Source: Roseivirga echinicomitans (GTDB lineage: Bacteria > Bacteroidota > Bacteroidia > Cytophagales > Cyclobacteriaceae). Taken from it: a DNA stretch of 64,000 nucleotides. Below, in pieces: positions 8,414-17,181 of the stretch; the first letter of the stretch is position 1, and every line of letters begins with the position of its first letter. The DNA is taken from NCBI RefSeq assembly GCF_001592935.1, contig NZ_LRDB01000001.1, positions 558,001 through 622,000 of the forward strand. Reading direction: 5' to 3'. The notes under the pieces were generated by a model, which saw only the letters and a program-made list of their open reading frames with translations, had not been told where the DNA came from and did not search any database. The position numbers were made by a program, and so were the translations under genes.

Positions 8414-9232
8414 TTACTTAATCCTTTGCAGATACTCATCAACAGCCGTTTGCACAACTGGATCAGCATCCATGTTTTTTACTTTTTGAAATTGGGCTTT
8501 TGCTTTGTCGCTCTTCCCTGTTTCAAAATAGCATACCGCTAAAAGATAATTACCATCTAAGCTATTCGGATGGTAACCCACTAATGCTTCGAACCTTTCT
8601 ACTGCTTTATCAAACTGATTTGATTGCATGGAAAGGCGACCCATGTTCAAAAGGGCCTTTTCGTTCTTTTCGTCTGTTTCGAGGATTTCTCTTAGCATTA
8701 AAATTCCCTGCATCGGGTTAGAACTCGCAATATAGGTCATCGCTAAATTGTTTTTAACATCCAGATTATCTGGTGTTTGCTCTAAAACCTTAGCATACAT
8801 TTCACGGGTCTTACTGCCAAGTCTTTCTACTTTGTTTGGTTCTATAGCGAAAGAAAAAGCCTCGAAATAGGCGTCTCCAGCCTTCTGCCAGAGTGTAATC
8901 GTTTTAAATTCTTCTGCGAAAGATTCAGCATAATAAGCTGCGCTATCAAATTGGTTGATGGTTTGAAATATGTCCATCAATGAATCCAATGCTACTTCGT
9001 CTTTCTTAATGTTTGAATCAGAAACCAGTTTATCCTTCCAGAAATCAATTTTTGGTTGAATTTCTTCAGGGATCTCAGAGCTGTGATCTATCACCACTCC
9101 GCCTGGTTTACTTTCGTCTACAAATTCTAAAGCTTCATTTTCCTTATTGTCTACTACGGAGGTAGGTAGCATGTATAATAATACAACAGCTACAATTCCA
9201 ACACTCAGAAGTATAATTTGATTCTTTTTCAT
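8414..9232 (-). CDS. Membrane-anchored tetratricopeptide repeat protein
   Basis: A 272-residue protein from the ATG at 9232. A TTG nine bases upstream is in frame but the ATG gives a normal N-terminus. A single membrane anchor or uncleaved signal lies at residues about 5-22, followed by an acidic linker and several TPR units. The clearest is at about 170-260, with NEKALLNMGRLSMQSNQFDKA and LLAVCYFETGKSDKAKAQFQ. It presumably scaffolds proteins on the periplasmic face; partner unknown. It sits 12-20 bp downstream of the HU gene and is probably co-transcribed. Confidence 0.85.
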   Translation of the reverse strand: MKKNQIILLSVGIVAVVLLYMLPTSVVDNKENEALEFVDESKPGGVVIDHSSEIPEEIQPKIDFWKDKLVSDSNIKKDEVALDSLMDIFQTINQFDSAAYYAESFAEEFKTITLWQKAGDAYFEAFSFAIEPNKVERLGSKTREMYAKVLEQTPDNLDVKNNLAMTYIASSNPMQGILMLREILETDEKNEKALLNMGRLSMQSNQFDKAVERFEALVGYHPNSLDGNYLLAVCYFETGKSDKAKAQFQKVKNMDADPVVQTAVDEYLQRIK

Positions 9233-9253
9233 AATAGCCAATCAGGCTAAAGC

Positions 9254-9556
9254 TTACTTGTTTGCAATCTTTACTTTATCGCTCACCTTTACTTGCTCTA
9301 CAAAAACCTTTGAAGGCTTAAAGCTTGGAACAAAGTGCTCATCAATTACGATGGCAGTGTTTTTAGAGATATTTCTAGCAATCTTTTTTGCTCTTTTCTT
9401 ATTCACAAAGCTGCCGAATCCTCTCACGTAGATATTTTCACCTTCGGCCATTGAATCCTTTACTACTGTAAAAAGAGTTTCCACCGTAGTAGTAACATCA
9501 GATCGATCTATTCCTGTCTTCTCTGCTATTTGGTTAATAACATCTGCTTTCGTCAC
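9254..9556 (-). CDS. HU/IHF-family DNA-binding protein
   Basis: A 100-residue member of the HU family. The N-terminal helices open MTKADVINQIAEKTG and are followed by GENIYVRGFGSF, the usual turn before the DNA-binding beta arms. The arms are about residues 55-75 and the C-terminal tail has extra Lys/Val residues. The start is GTG. It bends and compacts DNA as a dimer. It is the first gene of the leftward HU-TPR-basic protein-rng group, back to back with mutY; the 155-bp gap between them should carry both promoters. Confidence 0.93.
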   Translation of the reverse strand: MTKADVINQIAEKTGIDRSDVTTTVETLFTVVKDSMAEGENIYVRGFGSFVNKKRAKKIARNISKNTAIVIDEHFVPSFKPSKVFVEQVKVSDKVKIANK

Positions 9557-9711
9557 CGCTGTTAAATTTTAGATTTATAAATATTGTGTAAAAAACTAAT
9601 TCCCAGTTATTTTGGCCTGCAAAATTACGAGTTCATTTCTAATTTAAAAAACAAACCCTCAAATTTTAACCAATACCTTGCAGGGGCATTAATTTGGCAC
9701 AAGATAGCACT

Positions 9712-10779
9712 ATGTTAGACAGTAAAGTGTTTGCAAATCAGTTAATTAACTGGTATGAAGAAAATAAAAGAGACCTGCCGTGGAGGAAAACCAAGGACCC
9801 TTACCCAATTTGGCTCTCAGAGATTATCCTTCAGCAGACAAGAGTTGCGCAAGGTTTGCCCTACTATGAGCGGTTTATTGAGCAGTTTCCCACCATTTAT
9901 GAATTGGCCAATGCTTCCGAAACCGAAGTACTGCGCTTATGGCAGGGCTTAGGCTATTATTCAAGAGCAAGAAATCTTCATGCCTGTGCTAAAATGGTGG
10001 TAAATGATTTTGGTGGCGAGTTTCCGTCTGAGTTTGATGAACTACTGAAACTCAAAGGAATAGGACGATATACCGCTGCCGCTATTTCCTCATCTGCTTT
10101 TAATCAACCCAATGCCGTTGTAGATGGCAATGTATATAGAGTACTGAGCAGGGTTTTTGGAATGGAAGAAGATATTTCGAGTACACAAGGCCCTAAAGTT
10201 TTCGAAATTAGGGCGAATGAGCTGTTAGATAAGGAAAGACCAAATCAATACAATCAGGCCATTATGGAATTTGGGGCCATTCAATGTTCTCCAAAGTCTC
10301 CGGCTTGCGGAGTTTGCCCTTTCAAAGACGACTGTTTTGCCTTCAACCATAATAAAATTGAAGTGCTTCCGGTTAAAACAAAGAAGACCAAGGTTAGAAA
10401 AAGATACTTTACCTATCTGGCCTTTCATTCGGAACGAGAGTTTTGGATGAAGGAAAGAGGAAAGGGTGATGTTTGGCAAGGTCTCTTTGATTTTTATTTG
10501 ATGGAAGACAGTAAACCTATAAATTTAGAGGAGGTTCTTTCAACCCTTCAAAAACTAGGTTTGACGGACTCAATAATCGGAGAAGAATCAAAATTATACG
10601 AACATGTTTTGACGCATCAACGTATTTTCGCCAACTTCGTGAAAATTGAACTTGAAACAGAGGATGAGGCTAGATTAATGACCCTTTATCCAGAAATAAA
10701 AAAATACTCTTTAGAACACATAAACAACCTTCCAAAGCCTGTTTTGATAATCAAATACTTGGAAGATCAATGTTTTTAA
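9712..10779 (+). CDS. mutY: A/G-specific adenine DNA glycosylase
   Basis: A 355-residue MutY from the ATG at 9712; an upstream in-frame TTG at 9694 lies in likely promoter sequence. Catalytic residues E37 (SEIILQQTR) and D138 (VDGNVYRVL) fall at the same numbers as in E. coli MutY. The [4Fe-4S] ligands are C192, C199, C202 and C208. The C-terminal NUDIX-like 8-oxoG recognition domain spans about 230-350. It removes adenine mispaired with 8-oxoguanine. It is the first gene of a rightward group mutY-ssb-gldE-gldD-recG. Confidence 0.96.
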   Translation: MLDSKVFANQLINWYEENKRDLPWRKTKDPYPIWLSEIILQQTRVAQGLPYYERFIEQFPTIYELANASETEVLRLWQGLGYYSRARNLHACAKMVVNDFGGEFPSEFDELLKLKGIGRYTAAAISSSAFNQPNAVVDGNVYRVLSRVFGMEEDISSTQGPKVFEIRANELLDKERPNQYNQAIMEFGAIQCSPKSPACGVCPFKDDCFAFNHNKIEVLPVKTKKTKVRKRYFTYLAFHSEREFWMKERGKGDVWQGLFDFYLMEDSKPINLEEVLSTLQKLGLTDSIIGEESKLYEHVLTHQRIFANFVKIELETEDEARLMTLYPEIKKYSLEHINNLPKPVLIIKYLEDQCF

Positions 10780-10813
10780 TTAAATTGTTCTATAGAACCA
10801 AAAAATAAATATT

Positions 10814-11251
10814 ATGGCAGGAGTAAACAAAGTAATTCTAGTAGGCAATTTGGGTAAAGATCCAGAGGTACGTCACTTAGAAAATGGAAGAGCCGTAGCA
10901 AATTTTTCTTTGGCTACGAGCGAAACTTACAAAAACAAGCAAGGCGAGCGAGTGACCACAACTGAGTGGCACAATATTGTACTTTGGAGCCCGGTGGCAG
11001 AAATTGCAGAGAAATATTTAAAGAAGGGAAACCAAGTGTATATTGAAGGTAAACTGACGACCCGTTCTTGGGATGATCAGGATGGAAATAAGAGATATAC
11101 TACCGAAGTTGTTGGAAACAATTTGACAATGCTAGGTACTAAGTCTGACAACGAAGGTGGCGGAGGAAACTCTTCTTATTCACCTAGTTCGGAGAAATCT
11201 AGTGAAGTGTCGAGCATTCCTGAGGATGACTCAGATGATTTGCCGTTTTAA
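10814..11251 (+). CDS. ssb: Single-stranded DNA-binding protein
   Basis: A 145-residue SSB. The OB fold covers about residues 1-108 ([26 protein letters not shown]). A Gly/Ser-rich linker leads to the acidic tail DDSDDLPF, which recruits repair and replication partners. It forms tetramers that coat single-stranded DNA. The leader is very A-rich with no Shine-Dalgarno sequence, as expected for the phylum. Its position between mutY and gldE is typical of gliding Bacteroidota. Confidence 0.97.
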   Translation: MAGVNKVILVGNLGKDPEVRHLENGRAVANFSLATSETYKNKQGERVTTTEWHNIVLWSPVAEIAEKYLKKGNQVYIEGKLTTRSWDDQDGNKRYTTEVVGNNLTMLGTKSDNEGGGGNSSYSPSSEKSSEVSSIPEDDSDDLPF

Positions 11252-11269
11252 TTAGTTAAAAAAAGAATA

Positions 11270-12610
11270 TTGGAATCAGCAACTGACGATCCCTATCCTA
11301 GTTTGGCCCTTCTGGCCTTAACTCAAGATGTTTCCACTCCATACCTTGTGGTCAATGGAGTGGTTTTTATTTTTTTGGTTATACTTTCTGCGCTTGTATC
11401 TGGCTCTGAGGTGGCGTTTTTCTCCCTTAACGAAGATCAAATCGATGAATGTAAAAACGACAATACTCCAGCGAACAGATTAATTATTCAATTAATGGAA
11501 AGGCCGCGCCACTTATTGGCCACCATTCTGATCATGAATAATTTGGTGAACATCGCCATTGTTACCCTTACCACTTTTGTGACTTGGGAAATCATAGGTG
11601 AAAAAACTAGTGAAGGAACCATTGTTGTGGCTCTAACCGCTGTAGTCACTTTTGTGATTCTCTTTTTCGGAGAGGTGCTTCCTAAGAATTTCGCCACACA
11701 GAATAACCTTAGGTTTTCGAGAGCAACTGCCCGAATGCTATTCTTTTTCGAAGGCATAGTAAAGCCAGTGGCCTATGTACTGATAAAATTCACGCAGTTA
11801 ATTGAAAGCCGTGTGAAGAAAAAAGGGCATAATATTACGGTAGATGAACTGAATCAGGCGCTTGAAATGACTACGGGCGATGATACTACCGATGAGGAAA
11901 AGGGGATTCTAAAAGGAATTGTGAACTTCAGTACGCTCACGGTTCGTCAGGTAATGAAATCAAGAATGGACATTACGGCTGTGGATATCGAAGTTGATTT
12001 TCACGAGCTGATGGACAAAATCAATAAGAGTGGCTTCTCTCGAATTCCTGTGTACAACGAGACCATCGATAAAATTGATGGCGTTTTATACATCAAAGAT
12101 TTGCTTTCGCATGTTGACAAGGAGGATGATTTTAAATGGCAAGAGCTGATGAGGCCGGGCTTCTTTGTTCCTGAGAATAAAAAGGTGGACAGTCTGCTGA
12201 AAAACTTCCAAGACAAAAGGGTGCATATGGCCATTGTGGTGGATGAATACGGAGGTACTTCCGGACTGATTACCATGGAAGATATTATTGAGGAAATTGT
12301 GGGCGAAATCAACGATGAGTTCGATGATGACGATATTGCCTTCAACAAACTAGATAATAACACCTACATTTTTGAGGGAAAAACTTCCCTAAATGATTTC
12401 TGTAAAATCATGGAAATCGACCAGTATTACTTTGATCAGGTGAAGGGAGAAAGTGAATCGCTTGGCGGGCTTTTACTCGAATTGCACAGCAAGCTGCCTA
12501 GGGCTGGAGAAAAAATTAAGTTTGAGAAGTTCCTTTTCACAATAGTTGCGGTGGACGTTCGTAGGATTAAGAGGGTCAGAGTTTTAATCAACCGTAAAGT
12601 GTCAGTTTGA
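11270..12610 (+). CDS. gldE: GldE, CNNM/CBS-domain gliding motility protein
   Basis: A 446-residue membrane protein of the CorC/HlyC (CNNM) superfamily. An N-terminal DUF21 domain with three to four membrane segments spans about residues 25-190. A CBS pair follows (about 205-340, including VRQVMKSRMDI and MAIVVDEYGGTSG), then a CorC/HlyC C-terminal domain (about 355-440). The start is TTG, because no ATG occurs in frame before the first membrane helix. GldE is associated with GldD in gliding motility and type IX secretion in Flavobacterium. It overlaps gldD by 4 bp, which supports translational coupling. Confidence 0.92.
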   Translation: MESATDDPYPSLALLALTQDVSTPYLVVNGVVFIFLVILSALVSGSEVAFFSLNEDQIDECKNDNTPANRLIIQLMERPRHLLATILIMNNLVNIAIVTLTTFVTWEIIGEKTSEGTIVVALTAVVTFVILFFGEVLPKNFATQNNLRFSRATARMLFFFEGIVKPVAYVLIKFTQLIESRVKKKGHNITVDELNQALEMTTGDDTTDEEKGILKGIVNFSTLTVRQVMKSRMDITAVDIEVDFHELMDKINKSGFSRIPVYNETIDKIDGVLYIKDLLSHVDKEDDFKWQELMRPGFFVPENKKVDSLLKNFQDKRVHMAIVVDEYGGTSGLITMEDIIEEIVGEINDEFDDDDIAFNKLDNNTYIFEGKTSLNDFCKIMEIDQYYFDQVKGESESLGGLLLELHSKLPRAGEKIKFEKFLFTIVAVDVRRIKRVRVLINRKVSV

Positions 12611-13197
12611 GAAATTCGATTCAGAAATTACTGCTGGTTTCTTTTGTGTTAATCATTGGGCTTTCGGCCTGTGAGCAAACTTATTTGCCTAAACCAAAAG
12701 CCTACAATCGAATCGATTTACCGGAGTCTGCTTATCAGGTTTTACCCGATACGTTCCCTTATCATTTCTTCTATTCTCAATATGCGGAGTTGTCGCGCGA
12801 TACCTTTCCAAAATCAGGTAGGTATTACATCAACCTATTTTACCCAGATTACGATGCCGTGATTCAAATCACTTACAAGGATTTGAAAAAGCCTGAGAAT
12901 AATGTGGAAGAACTGCTTACCGAAGCTTTTGACCTCACCATGAAGCACAATCCTAAAGCTTATTCTATCCGGGAAAGCATTATTCCAATGCGAAACAACC
13001 AAGTAGCAAGTATAGCCGAGCTGGCAGGAGAAGTACCCAGCCAGTTTCAGTTTTTCACTACCGACAGCACAACTCACTTTTTTAGAGGAGCACTTTACTT
13101 TAACACGGCCAATAAAAACGATTCTCTAAGGCCAATTATTGATTTTATTAAGAAGGATGCAATTGAAATGTTGAACTCTTTAGAATGGAAATATTAA
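12607..13197 (+). CDS. gldD: GldD gliding motility lipoprotein
   Basis: A 196-residue lipoprotein. A signal peptide ends in the lipobox LSAC with C22, followed by the soluble GldD domain with PKPKAYNRIDLP and SGRYYINLFYP. The start is the TTG in the TTGA overlap with the gldE stop. GldD is needed for gliding and for the type IX secretion system in Flavobacterium johnsoniae; its exact action is not known. Together with gldE it indicates that this organism glides or at least has T9SS. Confidence 0.92.
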   Translation: MRNSIQKLLLVSFVLIIGLSACEQTYLPKPKAYNRIDLPESAYQVLPDTFPYHFFYSQYAELSRDTFPKSGRYYINLFYPDYDAVIQITYKDLKKPENNVEELLTEAFDLTMKHNPKAYSIRESIIPMRNNQVASIAELAGEVPSQFQFFTTDSTTHFFRGALYFNTANKNDSLRPIIDFIKKDAIEMLNSLEWKY

Positions 13198-13206
13198 ATT
13201 GTTTCC

Positions 13207-15300
13207 GTGGCATCCTTTTTCGAAACCCGCATAGAATTTATTAAGGGCGTTGGCCCGCAAAAAGCAGCACTGATTGGTGCCGAAATCGGCCTGTTCACCT
13301 ATGGCGATCTCATCCAACATTACCCTTTCCGCTACGAAGACCGCACCAAGTTTTACCCTATTGAAGAAGTGCATGGCGATTTACCCTTCGTTCAAGTCAA
13401 GGGTAAAATCAGAAGAATTGAAACGGTGGGCGAAATGCGGAAAAAGCGTCTCGTTGCCCACTTTGAGGACGGAACCGGTACCCTAGAACTGGTTTGGTTT
13501 AAGGGAATTCAGTTTGTAGCGAAGAAAATACAGCTGGGGGTGGAATACGTGGTCTTCGGTAAACCCGCTCTTTTTGGAAGAAAGATTAGTATTGCCCATC
13601 CCGAATTGGAAGTGCTGACCACGCAAAACGAAAAGGCTTCATTCCTTCAGCCAGTCTATCATACGTCTGAAAAAATGAAGGCCAAATACTTGGACAGCAA
13701 AGCCATTTCTAAAATGGTGCGTCAGGTAATGGTTTTGTCTGAACCGCATATCAACGAAACGCTTCCTCAAAGTTTAGTGACCCAGTATGGAATGATTGAA
13801 AAGAAGCTGGCGCTTTGGCACATTCATTTTCCGGGCAATGAAGAATTATTGAAGAAAGCCCAATTCAGGCTAAAATTCGAGGAGCTGTTTTTTATTCAGC
13901 TGCGCTTGCTTAAGTTAAAACTCACCCGAACAGAAAAATACCGAGGAGCCGTGTTTAGCGACTCCAGCTTACTCACCGATTTCTACAAAAACCATTTACC
14001 ATTTGACTTAACGAATGCCCAAAAGCGGGTAATCAAAGAAATTTACTTCGACATGAAGTCGGGGAAGCAGATGAACCGTTTGCTGCAAGGCGATGTAGGA
14101 AGTGGAAAAACCATTGTGGCCTTTATATGCATGCTTTTGGCGGTGGGCTCTGGTGCGCAAGCCAGTATCATGGCACCTACCGAAATTCTGGCGGACCAAC
14201 ATTATCAGGGTTTAAAACCCTTTGCCGATGCGCTGGGCATTGGCATTGCAAAACTGACAGGTTCCAGCAAAAAGAGCGAGCGCAAAGTGATTCACGCTGG
14301 CTTGCTTGATGGCGGCATTAGCATTTTGGTGGGCACGCATGCTTTGCTCGAAGATGTGGTTCAATTCAAGAATTTGGGCTTGGCCATTATTGACGAACAG
14401 CACCGTTTTGGCGTAGCACAAAGGGCGAAGTTATGGGGCAAGAACGAACGTTTCCATCCGCATGTGTTGGTAATGACTGCGACACCTATTCCACGTACTT
14501 TGGCCATGACGCTGTATGGCGACCTAGAGGTTTCTATTATTGATGAAATGCCTGCGGGCAGAAAGCCCATTAAAACCTTGCACGAATACGATGCAAAACG
14601 ACTTCAGGTGTTTGGTTTTATGAAGCAAGAAATCAAAAAAGGCCGTCAGATTTATGTGGTTTATCCGCTCATTGAAGAATCTTCCAAGCTCGATTTGAAG
14701 GATTTGGACGATGGCTATGAATCCATTCGCAGGGCTTTCCCCGACCAGCACATTAGTATTGTGCATGGCAAAATGAAACCGCAGGACAAAGACTTTGAAA
14801 TGCAGCGTTTTATTAAGCACGAAACCCAAATTATGGTGGCCACCACGGTGATCGAAGTAGGGGTAAATGTGCCGAATGCTTCGGTAATGGTGATTGAAAA
14901 TGCCGAACGCTTTGGTTTGGCGCAATTGCATCAGTTGAGGGGCCGTGTAGGGCGTGGGGCAGAGCAATCTTATTGTATTCTGATGACGGAGTACAAGCTG
15001 AGCAAAGAAGCCCGCATGCGACTGGAAACCATGGTGCGCACCAACAATGGTTTTGAGATTGCCGATGTAGATCTCCAGCTCCGTGGCCCAGGCGATATTA
15101 CCGGAACCCAACAAAGTGGCGTGCTCGATTTACTGATAGCCGACATCGCCAAAGATGGTCAAATTCTCCAGGCTGCCAGAAATGCCGCCAGCGATATTCT
15201 TGAAGCCGACCCCAAGCTAGAAAAAGAAGAAAACCGCAATATCCTCCGCCATATCAAGTCGCTTAGAAAAGCCGTAGTGAATTGGGGAAGGATTTCGTAA
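13207..15300 (+). CDS. recG: ATP-dependent DNA helicase RecG
   Basis: A 697-residue helicase of normal RecG length from a GTG start. An N-terminal wedge/OB domain spans about residues 60-160. The helicase core has Walker A GDVGSGKT, the DEQHRFG motif II box and VATTVIEVGVNVPNA, and the core ends with the QLRGRVGRG motif VI. It remodels stalled replication forks and Holliday junctions. It starts 9 bp after gldD and closes the repair/gliding group. Its codon use is noticeably more GC-rich than that of the AT-rich darTG pair that follows. Confidence 0.96.
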   Translation: MASFFETRIEFIKGVGPQKAALIGAEIGLFTYGDLIQHYPFRYEDRTKFYPIEEVHGDLPFVQVKGKIRRIETVGEMRKKRLVAHFEDGTGTLELVWFKGIQFVAKKIQLGVEYVVFGKPALFGRKISIAHPELEVLTTQNEKASFLQPVYHTSEKMKAKYLDSKAISKMVRQVMVLSEPHINETLPQSLVTQYGMIEKKLALWHIHFPGNEELLKKAQFRLKFEELFFIQLRLLKLKLTRTEKYRGAVFSDSSLLTDFYKNHLPFDLTNAQKRVIKEIYFDMKSGKQMNRLLQGDVGSGKTIVAFICMLLAVGSGAQASIMAPTEILADQHYQGLKPFADALGIGIAKLTGSSKKSERKVIHAGLLDGGISILVGTHALLEDVVQFKNLGLAIIDEQHRFGVAQRAKLWGKNERFHPHVLVMTATPIPRTLAMTLYGDLEVSIIDEMPAGRKPIKTLHEYDAKRLQVFGFMKQEIKKGRQIYVVYPLIEESSKLDLKDLDDGYESIRRAFPDQHISIVHGKMKPQDKDFEMQRFIKHETQIMVATTVIEVGVNVPNASVMVIENAERFGLAQLHQLRGRVGRGAEQSYCILMTEYKLSKEARMRLETMVRTNNGFEIADVDLQLRGPGDITGTQQSGVLDLLIADIAKDGQILQAARNAASDILEADPKLEKEENRNILRHIKSLRKAVVNWGRIS

Positions 15301-15437
15301 TCTTTGCCATTATGAAATATTATCTTTTTATCAATAAATTTATATATTTAGGAGAAGAGTCGCGCATCTATCATCATATTCTATAAAGCCTTTACTATTT
15401 GTTTGAACAATGAACAATATACCGTAATAACTTACCA

Positions 15438-16019
15438 ATGGCTATAAACCCAAAGGAAGGGAAGCTTCTTTATCATCTTACCGCACTGGATAATTTACCT
15501 TCAATTATTGAAAATGGGCTAAAACCAAGAGCTCAGTTAAAAAAATTTACTGATGTTGCTGATCCTGAGATAATTGTTCATCGGAGTGATTTCAATTTAA
15601 ACAGTAGTGTCCCGTTTCATTTCTATGCGCCTACTCCTTTCTCGGGGTCTGTTCAAAAAGCGTGGCCTAAAGAACAGTTTGTTTATCTCACAATTGAAAG
15701 AAAATTGGCTTTGAAAAATAATTTTGGAGTTATTCCAAGACACCCATTAAGCTTTAAGTCTGATCCACTCCCTTATAACAAGGGGATAGATACAATCGAT
15801 TGGGAGCTTATGGGTAAACGGGATTATCTTGATCATGATTGTAAAGAGGTGTGCATGGCTGAATGTCTGACTCATGAACCAATACTATTTGAATTTATTC
15901 GTTTTATTTATGTCAAGAATGAACCAGATAGAATCTTGGTGAATGATTTTATGAAAAAGGCAACAAAAACGCACTCAGGTTTTTCTATCTTTATTAATCC
16001 AAACATGTTTGTAAAATGA
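15438..16019 (+). CDS. darT: DarT-type DNA ADP-ribosyltransferase toxin
   Basis: A 193-residue DarT-family protein. The opening KLLYHLTALDNLPSIIENGL is the family's NAD-binding start, with H13. R49 sits in VHRSDF and VPFHFYAPTPF follows. The probable catalytic glutamate is E142 in CMAECLTHEP, in the position of the DarT catalytic Glu. DarT uses NAD+ to attach ADP-ribose to thymidine or guanosine in single-stranded DNA, which blocks replication. It overlaps the darG start by 4 bp (ATGA). The region is AT-rich compared with recG, which suggests transfer. DarT1 and DarT2 subtypes cannot be separated safely by eye. Confidence 0.9.
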   Translation: MAINPKEGKLLYHLTALDNLPSIIENGLKPRAQLKKFTDVADPEIIVHRSDFNLNSSVPFHFYAPTPFSGSVQKAWPKEQFVYLTIERKLALKNNFGVIPRHPLSFKSDPLPYNKGIDTIDWELMGKRDYLDHDCKEVCMAECLTHEPILFEFIRFIYVKNEPDRILVNDFMKKATKTHSGFSIFINPNMFVK

Positions 16020-17074
16020 TACAGTTTCAAACAGGTAATATTTTAAAAGCTACTTCTCAGGCGTTAGTGAACACAGTAAACTGTGAAGGCTATATGGGTA
16101 AAGGGATTGCTTATCAATTTAAACTTGAGTACCCAAAAAACAATATGCTTTATGAGCAAGCCTGTAGGAGTGGACAAATGAGGATAGGCAAAGTACTTCC
16201 GGTGAGAGAGGATAGTGATAAGATAATTATAAACTTTCCGACAAAAGATAAGTGGCGTCAAAAATCAAAATATTACTTTATTGAAGAAGGGCTTAAGGAC
16301 TTGAAAAGCGTTGTCCAAGACTGGAAAATTAAGTCTATTGCAATTCCTCCATTAGGTTGTGGTAACGGAGGTTTAGACTGGGCAAAAGTAAAGGAAATGT
16401 TAATTCAGGAGTTAGAAGGTTTTGCTTTAGACAAAGAAATAATAATCTATGAACCTTCAAATATCATTCAAAAATTAAAAGTAAAAACACCTCCTAAGCT
16501 AAATACATCACACTTAGTTCTGATGAGTTTGAAAAATAGCCTTACGAGATTCAATAAAACTAGACTTCAAAAATCAGCATTTCTAATCAATTATTTATCT
16601 GGGCAGCATTACTTTCAGTTTGAAGCTCATCACTTCGGTCCTTACGCTCATTCTCTTGAAATTCTTAGTAAGCAAATAAAGGAATATCAAGATTACTATA
16701 ATTTCGATACTATTAAGGCTTATGATCATGCCAAAAGCGTTTTAATTAGTGACTCTACAATCCAAAAGGAGAAATTTTTAGAGCCTTTCTTGAAAGAAGC
16801 AACTAGAATTACAAATTCCATTTCATCCGATAAAGAGTTAGAGCTTATATCAAGTCTACTATATTTGATTGAAATAGATGACCTAATAACAAAGGCTGAA
16901 TTGGTTGAAAAATTTAAAAGCTGGTCACAAAGAAAGGCAGAATCATTCACTTTAGAAGAGATTCATGATGGGTTAAAAAAAACGCTTTCCCTGGGCCTTA
17001 TTCAGGATGAGCTCTATGGGATATCAAAAAGCACCAAAGACTCCCTAAGTCATATTAGTCTTAAATACTCTTAG
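16016..17074 (+). CDS. darG: DarG antitoxin, macro-domain DNA ADP-ribosylglycohydrolase
   Basis: A 352-residue antitoxin. A macro domain (about residues 1-150) carries NTVNCEGYMGKGIA and the PPLGCGNGGLDW loop, both used to bind ADP-ribose. The C-terminal half (about 160-350) contains LQKSAFLINYL and HHFGPYAHSLEIL, the DarG part that binds and inhibits DarT directly. The protein should both reverse the DNA mark and neutralise the toxin. DarTG pairs act in phage defence by abortive infection. Its full length and intact motifs suggest a working pair. Confidence 0.92.
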   Translation: MIQFQTGNILKATSQALVNTVNCEGYMGKGIAYQFKLEYPKNNMLYEQACRSGQMRIGKVLPVREDSDKIIINFPTKDKWRQKSKYYFIEEGLKDLKSVVQDWKIKSIAIPPLGCGNGGLDWAKVKEMLIQELEGFALDKEIIIYEPSNIIQKLKVKTPPKLNTSHLVLMSLKNSLTRFNKTRLQKSAFLINYLSGQHYFQFEAHHFGPYAHSLEILSKQIKEYQDYYNFDTIKAYDHAKSVLISDSTIQKEKFLEPFLKEATRITNSISSDKELELISSLLYLIEIDDLITKAELVEKFKSWSQRKAESFTLEEIHDGLKKTLSLGLIQDELYGISKSTKDSLSHISLKYS

Positions 17075-17181
17075 CTAGAAGTTTTCACCAACAAGCTGAT
17101 GAGGCCTTTTTAAAGCAATACATTCTCACTAGCAATATTCCCCCTTAACCAATAACCAACCCCTCATAACCACACACCCTC

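Noticed and set aside
9694-9711. In-frame TTG start for mutY upstream of the chosen ATG
   Set aside because: The ATG at 9712 places E37 and D138 exactly as in E. coli MutY, and the upstream bases look like promoter sequence.
14524-15114. A 196-codon open frame antisense to recG, along with similar antisense frames inside the DUF5916 and tamB genes
   Set aside because: They mirror strongly coding sense frames, have no upstream signals and encode low-plausibility His/Phe-rich products.
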